This document shows, in pieces, positions 46,232 through 52,875 of a stretch of DNA of 64,000 nucleotides (position 1 is the stretch's first letter; each line of letters begins with the position of its first letter). The DNA comes from Nocardioidaceae bacterium UBA4001. GTDB lineage: Bacteria > Actinomycetota > Actinomycetes > Propionibacteriales > Nocardioidaceae. Both the position numbers and the translations under genes were made by a program. Under the pieces are notes generated by a model. It was not told where the DNA came from. It worked only from the letters and a program-made list of their open reading frames with translations, and ran no database searches. The stretch is taken from assembly GCA_002384855.1 (NCBI GenBank), contig DGBP01000075.1, forward strand, positions 1 through 64,000, given 5' to 3'.

Positions 46232-47214
46232 GCAACGGCCGCACCCGCACCGCCCGACTGCTCGCCACCCTCGCCGTCTCGGCGCTCGCCTCCCCGCTCC
46301 TGCTGCAGGGGGCCGGGCACGCCGAACCGGAGATCGAGGAGGTGAAGGAGAAGGTCGACCGGCTCTACCACGAGGCGGAGATCGCCTCCGAGCGCTACAA
46401 CGACATCCGCCTCGAGCTCGACGGCTCCCGCAAGGAGCTGACCACGCTCCGCCGCGACCTGCGTCGCCAGGCCGAGGTCGCCGACGGCGTCCGCGAGGAG
46501 GTGGCCGCCTCGGTGGTCTCGCGCTACCAGTCCCAGGCGCTCTCCTCGGCCGGCCAGGTCTTCCTCTCCGAGGACCCCGACGCGTTCCTCGAGACGATAT
46601 CCACGGTGTCGGCGTACGACGAGCAGCAGGCCCAGCTGATGCAGGCCTACGCCCTAGAGGCCCGCCGCCTGCAGGTGCGGGAGACCGCGATGCAGCGGGA
46701 GCTCGCCGAGATCAGGAAGGACGAGGAGCGCCTCGCCGAGGAGAAGGCCCGCATCGACGCCAAGGCCGACGAGGCCGACGAGCTGCTCGCCTCGCTGGAG
46801 GCCGAGCAGCGCGAGGAGATGGCCCGCGAGTCCGCGTCCCCGGCCCCCGAGCCGGCACCTGCCTCCGGTGGGGCCGCCGCGGTCGTCGACTACGCCCTCG
46901 CCCAGGTGGGCTCGGCCTACGTCTGGGGCGCCGCGGGGCCGAGCTCGTTCGACTGCTCAGGCCTGACGCTCATGGCGTGGCGGCAGGCCGGGGTCAGCCT
47001 CCCGCACTCCTCGGGCGGCCAGATGAGCTCCGGCACCCCGGTCTCCCAGTCCGAGCTCCAGCCCGGCGACCTGGTCTTCTACTACAGCCCGGTCAGCCAC
47101 GTCGGGATCTACATCGGCAACGGTCAGATCGTCGACGCGGCCAACCCGAGCTCCGGCGTGCGCGTCGCCCCGGTGAACTCCATGCCGTACTCCGGAGCGG
47201 TCCGCCCCGGCTGA
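46228..47214 (+). CDS. Secreted NlpC/P60 cell-wall hydrolase with coiled coil
   Basis: The 328-residue protein has a signal peptide (about 1-31, ending near GHAEP), a long coiled-coil region (about 35-200) like RipA/PcsB-type hydrolases, and a C-terminal NlpC/P60 domain. That domain has catalytic Cys in FDCSGLTLMAW and His in VSHVGIYIG. It should cleave peptidoglycan stem peptides. Its active-site cysteine and its coupling to ccdA suggest redox control. Confidence 0.92.
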   Translation: MSNGRTRTARLLATLAVSALASPLLLQGAGHAEPEIEEVKEKVDRLYHEAEIASERYNDIRLELDGSRKELTTLRRDLRRQAEVADGVREEVAASVVSRYQSQALSSAGQVFLSEDPDAFLETISTVSAYDEQQAQLMQAYALEARRLQVRETAMQRELAEIRKDEERLAEEKARIDAKADEADELLASLEAEQREEMARESASPAPEPAPASGGAAAVVDYALAQVGSAYVWGAAGPSSFDCSGLTLMAWRQAGVSLPHSSGGQMSSGTPVSQSELQPGDLVFYYSPVSHVGIYIGNGQIVDAANPSSGVRVAPVNSMPYSGAVRPG

Positions 47215-47226
47215 CATGATGGCCGC

Positions 47227-48333
47227 ATGACCTCGGTGGTGGCGGCGGCACGGCGGGCCCTCGAGGTCTCGTCGTCCGCCGCCACCGCTGTCTCCGGCGC
47301 CGCCCATCGGGCCTACCGCGCCAGCGGCGCCGACCTGCCCTTCGGCGACCCGCTGCCCGCCCACGACGTCGCCATGGAGGGCTACTTCTGGCGGTTCACC
47401 GACCCCGCCACGGGACGGGTCCTGATCGCTCTCGAGGGCGTCAACCGAGGGCCGACGGGGCACTGGGCCACGCTCGGCGTCGCGTCCCACCCCACCGGTC
47501 TGCTCCGCGCCACCGCCCACCCGACCGGGCACGCCTCGGCGGACGGGCTCGGGGTGTCGGCCGGGGAGGCGTTCCACGGCACCGCCGACAGGCTCCGGGT
47601 GGACCTCGGGCCCGACGCCCGGCTCGACGTGTCGGTGGAGCGACCGGTCCCGTGGCCTCGGCGGATCGTCGGCGGGTCGAGCGTGTTCCAGGCGGTCCCG
47701 GGCCTCAACCAGTACTGGCATCCCTGGCTGCTCGGCGGCTCGGCCCACGGCACCGCGCACGTCGCGGGCGAGGAGTGGCTCCTCGACGGCTGGTCTGTCT
47801 ACGCCGAGAAGAACTGGGGCAAGGGCGGCTTCCCCGACTCGTGGTGGTGGGGCCAGGCCCAGGGCTTCGACGACCCCTCGGTCTGCGTCGCCTTCGCCGG
47901 CGGCGAGATCCACATCGGCCCGCTGCGTACGACGGTCACCGCGCTCGTCGTACTCCTGCCCGACGGTCGGCTGGTGCGACTGGGCGACCCGGTGGTCTCC
48001 GCGGTGCGGGCAGAGGTGACCGACGAGCGGTGGCTGCTGCGCGGCCGCAGCGCCCGGTGGCGCATCGACGTCGAGGGCCATGGACGCCTCGGCGAGGCCC
48101 ACGTCCTCCCGGTGCCGCTGCCCGCCGAGCACCGCAACGTCCCCGGCGCCATCGAGCACCTCGGGGCCACCCTGGACGTCACCGTGCGCCGGGACGGTCA
48201 CGTCGTGTGGGCCGGCCGCTCCACGACGGCTGCCCTCGAGCACGGTGGCATCGACCGCGCACGCGCGGAGGTGACACGGCGCGGGGGCGGCCCGGAGGCC
48301 GCAGGGGCGCCGCCGGATATCCTGCGCCGGTGA
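47227..48333 (+). CDS. Tocopherol-cyclase-family protein
   Basis: The 368-residue protein shows the family blocks PGLNQYWHPWLLGGSAHG and WSVYAEKNWGKGGFPDSWWWGQAQ of the tocopherol-cyclase fold. Actinobacteria do not make tocopherol, so the substrate is unknown; a lipid or prenyl compound is plausible. A CATGAT box lies 6 nt before the ATG, suggesting a leaderless mRNA of its own. It overlaps the DUF2461 gene by 4 bp. Confidence 0.85.
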   Translation: MTSVVAAARRALEVSSSAATAVSGAAHRAYRASGADLPFGDPLPAHDVAMEGYFWRFTDPATGRVLIALEGVNRGPTGHWATLGVASHPTGLLRATAHPTGHASADGLGVSAGEAFHGTADRLRVDLGPDARLDVSVERPVPWPRRIVGGSSVFQAVPGLNQYWHPWLLGGSAHGTAHVAGEEWLLDGWSVYAEKNWGKGGFPDSWWWGQAQGFDDPSVCVAFAGGEIHIGPLRTTVTALVVLLPDGRLVRLGDPVVSAVRAEVTDERWLLRGRSARWRIDVEGHGRLGEAHVLPVPLPAEHRNVPGAIEHLGATLDVTVRRDGHVVWAGRSTTAALEHGGIDRARAEVTRRGGGPEAAGAPPDILRR

Positions 48334-48968
48334 GCGGCTTCGACGGGATCCCCGAGGCGGCCCTGGACTTCTACGACGACCTCGAGGTGGACAACACCCG
48401 GTCGTTCTGGGCCGACCACAAGGACGTGTACGAACGGGCCGTGCGGGGGCCGATGACCGCGCTCGCGAAGGCCCTGGAGCCGGAGTTCGGCCGGGCCAAG
48501 GTGTTCCGCCCCCACCGCGACGTCCGCTTCGCCAAGGACAAGACCCCCTACAAGACCCACCAGGGCGTCTTCGTCCCGGTGGGCCCGTCCACGGGCTACT
48601 ACGTGCAGGTGTCGGCACCGGGTGTGCGCGTCAGCGTCGGCTTCTACGAGGCCTCCGGCCCCCGGCTCGCACGGATCCGGGAGGCGATCGCCGACGAGCG
48701 CCGCGGGACCGACCTCGCGCAGATCCTCGCCGGACTGACCGGGACAGGCTGGACGCTGGGCGGGGACCGTCTCAAGACCTCACCGCGGGGGTACGACGCC
48801 GGCCATCCGCGCATCGAGCTGCTGCGTCACAGGTCGATGACGCTGAGCAGGTCCTACGGCTTCGAGCCGTTCATCCACACGCCCGAGCTCCTCGACCGCG
48901 TCCGCGCAGACTGGCGGGAGGCCGTCCCGTTCGTCTCGTGGGTGTCCGACCAGGCCGGCGGCGACTGA
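48330..48968 (+). CDS. DUF2461 protein
   Basis: The 212-residue protein has the DUF2461 features LDFYDDLEVDNTRSFWADHK, RPHRDVRFAKDKTPYKTHQG and PRGYDAGHPRIELLRHRS. The function is unknown. GTG 48330 overlaps the upstream stop. The convergent PAS-ANTAR gene ends 1 bp away. Confidence 0.9.
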   Translation: MSGFDGIPEAALDFYDDLEVDNTRSFWADHKDVYERAVRGPMTALAKALEPEFGRAKVFRPHRDVRFAKDKTPYKTHQGVFVPVGPSTGYYVQVSAPGVRVSVGFYEASGPRLARIREAIADERRGTDLAQILAGLTGTGWTLGGDRLKTSPRGYDAGHPRIELLRHRSMTLSRSYGFEPFIHTPELLDRVRADWREAVPFVSWVSDQAGGD

Positions 48969-48969
48969 G

Positions 48970-49590
48970 TCACTCGCCGCCGAGGCTGTCGCCCAAGACC
49001 TCGTCCACGGCCTTGCGGGGATCGAGGCCGTCGGCGCGCATCTGCTCCATCGTCGTGAGCAGCCGCTCGGCCAGCTCGCGGAGCTTGACGTTGGCGTTCT
49101 GGGACGCGCGGCGCAGCAGCTCGAAGGCCGTGCCCTCGTCGAGGCCGAGGAAGGCCATCAGCACGCCCTTGGCCTGCTCGATCGTGCCGCGGGTCTCCGC
49201 GGAGCGGCGGACGGCCTCGTCGACCTCGCGCGCGGTCTGGCTGCGCTTGGACCCCGTGACGTCGACCATGTAGCCGCGGACCTCGACGAGCTCGCCGTCC
49301 TCGTCGAGCACGCCGTCGCCGACGGAGACCACGAACCTGGTCCGCAGCCGGGCGTCGATGATGCGGTGCCACAGCGCGAACGGCTCGCCGCTGGTGAACG
49401 CGTTGAGGATGATCGCGGTCGCGACGGCGGCGTCGTCGGGGTGCTTGTGCGCCACCAGGAGGTCGGTGGTGGGGACGACGTCGCCGGGCTCGAAGCCGTG
49501 GATGCGGTACAGGTCGTCGGACCACCACCACCGGCGGTCGGCGACCTGGTAGACGAAGGAGCCGTAAGGCCCCGTGATGACCGTGGTCAT
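48970..49590 (-). CDS. PAS-ANTAR protein (RNA-binding antiterminator type)
   Basis: The 206-residue protein has a PAS sensor domain (about 15-110, WWWSDDLYRIHGFEPGDVVPT) followed by an ANTAR domain (about 130-195, RGTIEQAKGVLMAFLGLDEGTAFELLRRASQNANVKLRELAERLL). ANTAR proteins bind paired RNA hairpins to prevent termination. Start ATG 49590 is the most downstream choice and lacks a clear ribosome-binding site. A DosR-like box lies in the 279-bp gap upstream. Confidence 0.88.
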   Translation of the reverse strand: MTTVITGPYGSFVYQVADRRWWWSDDLYRIHGFEPGDVVPTTDLLVAHKHPDDAAVATAIILNAFTSGEPFALWHRIIDARLRTRFVVSVGDGVLDEDGELVEVRGYMVDVTGSKRSQTAREVDEAVRRSAETRGTIEQAKGVLMAFLGLDEGTAFELLRRASQNANVKLRELAERLLTTMEQMRADGLDPRKAVDEVLGDSLGGE

Positions 49591-49776
49591 GCCGGGCTGC
49601 AGGAGCGCATCGAACAAACTCCTCGAACGAGAACCGCACGGACGGAAGGCGCAGGCCGACCCCCGTGGTCGGCCGACGGACCGACGTGGGCTGCGTTCCT
49701 GAACCCGGGAGGATTCAAGCACGAGGTGTGCCAGATTCTGTAGCCGGTCCAGTCTGAAGGCTTCGCGGCGGGGAAG

Positions 49777-49794
49777 TCGGGACCTTCGCCCCGA
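49777..49794. promoter_or_regulatory. DosR/DevR-like box 1
   Basis: TCGGGACCTTCGCCCCGA is palindromic at its ends (TCGGG/CCCGA) and fits the GGGAC-TT-N-G-N-CCC pattern of DosR/OsdR dormancy boxes. It lies between divergent PAS-ANTAR and Rrf2 genes. A second copy is at 50762. Confidence 0.55.
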
Positions 49795-49869
49795 TCCGGT
49801 GCGGTTGCCCGCGTGCGGAGGTGGGCCCGTCGAGGGTCCGCCACACCCCCGATCTGGGAGACTCGGCTC

Positions 49870-50589
49870 ATGCGTGTCTCTGCGAAGTCCGACTACGCGC
49901 TGCGTGCGCTCATCGAGATCGCGGGACAGTCCAGCGCCGCGGCCATCAGCGCCGAGGAGATCGGTCGCCTCCAGGGCATTCCTCGCGGATTCCTCCAGGG
50001 CATCCTCGCGGACCTGCGCCGTGTCGGCATCGTGATGAGCCAGCGCGGCCAGGCAGGGGGTTGGCGGCTCGCGCGCGACACTCACGACGTGAGCGTCGCG
50101 GACGTCATCCGCGCCGTGGACGGGCCACTGGTCAGCGTCTACGGCATGCGGCCCGAGGCCGTCGCCTACAACGAGTCCGCACGAGCCCTCCAGCATGTCT
50201 GGATCGCGGCGAGGAGCAGTCTTCGCGAAGTGCTGGAGACCGTCACCATCGCCGACCTGGTGTCGGGGCACCTGCCCGAGCCGATCCCGGCGTTGGTGAC
50301 GAGGCCTGGCGTCCGCACTGACCGCGAGCCTCCGGTCAGGCCACGACCGAGTCGCGGAGGTTCGTCTCGTTCCTTCGTCTGCGGGGAGGCTGACCAGGAA
50401 GTGCGCGCCAACGAACGCCCCGAGACCGCCGGGCACCGCCATGACAGCGACGGTCGGCCAGTCCACATTGCCGTGCTTGTGGTGCGAGATCCCCGACAGC
50501 AACGTCGCACCGACCTCCGCGAGGTGGATCGAGGCCGACGCCGTCGCAGGCGCGATACCCGCTGGCAATCAGCAGGGTGGACGAGGTGA
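49870..50589 (+). CDS. Rrf2-family regulator with read-through C-terminus
   Basis: The first ~145 residues are a normal Rrf2 regulator: MRVSAKSDYALRALIEIAG, an HTH with EEIGRLQGIPRGFLQGILADLRRVGIV, wing GQAGGWRLARDTHDVSVADVI. No three-cysteine cluster typical of Fe-S Rrf2 proteins (IscR/NsrR) is visible. The remaining ~95 residues are Arg-rich and antisense to a ruined TauE/SafE gene, so the original stop was probably lost in the rearrangement. Rrf2 and TauE genes are often neighbours in sulfur metabolism. Confidence 0.8.
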   Translation: MRVSAKSDYALRALIEIAGQSSAAAISAEEIGRLQGIPRGFLQGILADLRRVGIVMSQRGQAGGWRLARDTHDVSVADVIRAVDGPLVSVYGMRPEAVAYNESARALQHVWIAARSSLREVLETVTIADLVSGHLPEPIPALVTRPGVRTDREPPVRPRPSRGGSSRSFVCGEADQEVRANERPETAGHRHDSDGRPVHIAVLVVRDPRQQRRTDLREVDRGRRRRRRDTRWQSAGWTR

Positions 50590-50671
50590 GGCCGAAGCCC
50601 ATCCCGAGGGAGCCGTCGACGAGCTGGGCCACCAGGCCCACCACGCCGAGATGATCAGACTGCGCATCAGG
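50391..50671 (-). pseudogene. TauE/SafE (TSUP) transporter remnant
   Basis: Pieces of an N-terminal TSUP transporter are readable in alternating frames: MRSLIIS, then VVGLVAQLVDGSLGMGFGLTSSTLLIASG, then IAPATASASIHLAEVGATLLSGISHHKHGNVDW and GAFVGAHFLVSLPADE. Two 1-nt shifts (near 50649 and 50562) are needed to join them. Similarity ends near 50391, where the rest (~170 residues) is missing. It lies antisense to the extended end of the Rrf2 gene. Confidence 0.72.
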
Positions 50672-50691
50672 CACCGTGCCCTCGCTCGTTA

Positions 50692-50719
50692 ACTACAGTT
50701 AACCGATAGACTAAAGTTA
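50692..50719. promoter_or_regulatory. Paired ACTAMAGTTA sites, probable Rrf2 operator
   Basis: ACTACAGTTA (50692-50701) and ACTAAAGTTA (50710-50719) are 18 bp apart in an AT-rich island before the TauE remnant. The first sits in the perfect inverted repeat GTTAACT-ac-AGTTAAC. They are likely the sites through which the adjacent Rrf2 regulator controlled the lost transporter. Confidence 0.45.
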
Positions 50720-50761
50720 GATAGTCGATTCAGCATCGATTCTCCGGCGGGGCGGGGAAAG

Positions 50762-50779
50762 TCGGGACCTTCGCCCTCG
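50762..50779 (+). promoter_or_regulatory. DosR/DevR-like box 2
   Basis: TCGGGACCTTCGCCCTCG repeats box 1 with the last three bases changed and shares flanking GGGGAA. It lies 36 bp before the sensor-stub gene. Confidence 0.5.
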
Positions 50780-50815
50780 TGCCGGGTGGCGGGCCGTGTT
50801 GCAGAGTGGGACGTC

Positions 50816-51460
50816 ATGAGCCACATGCCCGAGGACGCCCGCACCGAGGTGCTGCCCTGGTTCCGCGCCCACCCGCGCGGGACTGTCGCCGTCGCGACCT
50901 GCCTGTTCGTGGCGGTGTTCGCGCTGCGGCTCTCGGTGGGCGACCCCGACGACACGGTGAACCTCCTGCTCACCCTGCCCATCGCCCTGCTCGCCCTGAC
51001 CTTCGGCAGAACCGTCGGACTCTTGTCCGGCGTGGTCGGAGTCGCCCTGGTCGCCGCCTGGGTGGTCGTCCGTGACGTCGACCTGTCCGCACTCGGCTGG
51101 GCGTCGCGGGCGACTCCGCTGCTCCTCCTCGGCGGACTGCTCGGGGACGCCTCCGACCGGCTCACCGCCGCCCAGGCCCGCGGCCGGGCGCTCGAGGCCG
51201 CGGCGCAGCGGCACCGCGACGCCACCGAGGTCAACGACACCCTCGTCCAGGGGATGGCAGCCGCACGGTGGTCGCTGGAGGCGGGGCGGCACGAGGCAGG
51301 CCTCGAGACCCTGGTGGAGACCCTCGTCCTGGGCCAGCAGCTGGTGTCGAAGCTGATGCGCGAGGCCGACATGGGCCCCGACGGGCACCGGCCACCCGCC
51401 CGCGACAGCAGTCCTGACCTGGCCGAGCGGCCGGCTCAGCGCGGGCGGCGGGTGACGTAG
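50816..51460 (+). CDS. Membrane sensor stub with kinase-like dimerisation helix
   Basis: The 214-residue protein has three or four membrane helices (about 20-105) resembling the DUF4118 sensor segment. A cytoplasmic helix follows, with TEVNDTLVQGMAAARWSLEAGRHEAGLETL, like the dimerisation helix of HisKA_3-type kinases. The usual His is replaced by Asn-Asp (VNDTLVQG) and no ATPase domain follows. It may act as a modulating partner. A CAGAGT box and the DosR-like box lie just upstream. Its last 25 bp overlap the convergent gene. Confidence 0.7.
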   Translation: MSHMPEDARTEVLPWFRAHPRGTVAVATCLFVAVFALRLSVGDPDDTVNLLLTLPIALLALTFGRTVGLLSGVVGVALVAAWVVVRDVDLSALGWASRATPLLLLGGLLGDASDRLTAAQARGRALEAAAQRHRDATEVNDTLVQGMAAARWSLEAGRHEAGLETLVETLVLGQQLVSKLMREADMGPDGHRPPARDSSPDLAERPAQRGRRVT

Positions 51461-52596
51461 AGGCCGAGCAGGAACACCGCCACGATGACGCTGCCGACGA
51501 GCTTGGCCATCGAGCTCACCGGCCAACGGGGCTCAGCGAACGGCGAGCTGCCCTGGGTGACCGCATCGGTGGCCACCTCCATCGTGCCCACCGTCTGCTC
51601 GGAGCCCTGGAGCTGCATGAGCTCCGCGGGCGGTACGTCCCCGGTGGTGGACATCTCGAAGACCAGCGGCAGGGTGGCGGTCTCAAGGGTCAGGGCGCTC
51701 ACCGCGACGCTGTCCTCGGTCACGAAGCCGAGGAGGTCCTGCTGGGCGTAGCCGTCGGGGTCGATCGTCGAGGTGTGCCGCAGGGCGCCGTGCCGCCCGA
51801 CGTCGTACACCGCGACCTCGCGGACCCCGCGCTCCTCCTCCATCGCCGCAAGGCGGTCGCCGGCGGGAGACCACGCGAGCGTGGCGTCGGGGCGGAGCGA
51901 GGTGGGCACCCGCGTCCTCGTGTCGTCGGCCCAGCGGTGGGTGACGAGGGTGCCGTCGTCGACGTACGTCAGGGACTCGCCGTCGCGGGTCCAGGTCGTC
52001 CGACGGGCCGTGCCCCGGCTCACCCCGGCAGCGGTGCCGACGACCCGGCCCGACTCGACCTCGACGATGCGCAGCGCCGAGTCGTGGACCAGGAGCAGAC
52101 TCCCGTCCGGGGAGAGGTCCCCCACGAGCGGGTCGGCCCCGAGTCCCTCGGTGACCTCGCGGGCCGTGTCGGTCAGCGGGTCGTAGAGGACCACGCCGTC
52201 GGCGAAGGACCAGGCGAGGGTGAGCCCGTCCGGGGAGACCCGCACCGCGCCGGGTCTCGCGGCAGGCCGGTGCGGGGCGGACAGGGCACGGTAGTCGCCG
52301 TTGGTCGCCGAGACCGCGACCCAGGGGTTCTCCATCCTGCCGAGGAGGCCTTCACGGACCTCGCCGCCGGCGTACACGACCGCCACCGGCCCGACCGGGC
52401 CGTAGTCCTCGGTGGTGCGCACCGTCTCGGGCGCGTCGTAGACGAACGCCGGGACGCTCCCCGACGTCCGCGGAGGATCGGTCGGCCCGGTGCCCTCGAG
52501 TGCCTGCAGTCCGGCGGTCGAGACGAGGTAGAGCGCCCCCGCGAGCACAGCCGCCAGGAGGAGGGCGACGGTCAGCCTGGTGCGGGCAGCGGGCAT
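51436..52596 (-). CDS. Membrane-anchored beta-propeller-like protein, function unknown
   Basis: The 386-residue protein has a signal-anchor helix at the N-terminus (about 7-28), repeated blade-like units (AVRVSPDGLTLAWSFADGVVLYD, DLSPDGSLLLVHDSALRIVE, LAWSPAGDRLAAMEEERGVREVAVYD) and a second membrane helix at the C-terminus (about 365-382). It is therefore probably an extracytoplasmic TolB/WD40-like propeller tethered at both ends. No named family is recognised. Confidence 0.75.
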   Translation of the reverse strand: MPAARTRLTVALLLAAVLAGALYLVSTAGLQALEGTGPTDPPRTSGSVPAFVYDAPETVRTTEDYGPVGPVAVVYAGGEVREGLLGRMENPWVAVSATNGDYRALSAPHRPAARPGAVRVSPDGLTLAWSFADGVVLYDPLTDTAREVTEGLGADPLVGDLSPDGSLLLVHDSALRIVEVESGRVVGTAAGVSRGTARRTTWTRDGESLTYVDDGTLVTHRWADDTRTRVPTSLRPDATLAWSPAGDRLAAMEEERGVREVAVYDVGRHGALRHTSTIDPDGYAQQDLLGFVTEDSVAVSALTLETATLPLVFEMSTTGDVPPAELMQLQGSEQTVGTMEVATDAVTQGSSPFAEPRWPVSSMAKLVGSVIVAVFLLGLYVTRRPR

Positions 52597-52749
52597 GGAA
52601 GGAGCATCCCCCGTGGAGGTCGGCGAGTGGTTGTAGGAGCCAGGCTAGACCGCCCGCCGCGCCGGGCGAACCCGGTTCCCGCTCGTCCACCTGCGGCCCG
52701 GTCCGGACGGTGAGCGGCGTCACCCGTAGCCGCGGGCCGGGGCGGGGGG

Positions 52750-52795
52750 TTGTCTTTATTACTCGTCGGTACGATAATTATGTTACTGACGAGTA
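52750..52795 (+). promoter_or_regulatory. fadE5 promoter with two TetR-type operators
   Basis: TTGTCT (52750-52755) and GATAAT (52773-52778) are exactly 17 bp apart, a near-consensus vegetative promoter. Two inverted copies of TACTCGTCRGTA lie at 52760-52771 and 52784-52795, one in the spacer and one at the expected start of transcription. A similar site precedes etfD. Confidence 0.75.
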
Positions 52796-52875
52796 CGCCC
52801 GCGCGACCCCTCGCTCGGGCCGACCCGGACCGGACCGCCCCCGCGACCGGTACCCCGAACCGAATAGGTGGAGCT

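Noticed and set aside
52750..52795. Phage-like promoter from an AT-rich island
   Set aside because: The AT-rich stretch is fully explained as the fadE5 promoter with two operators; no phage genes follow.
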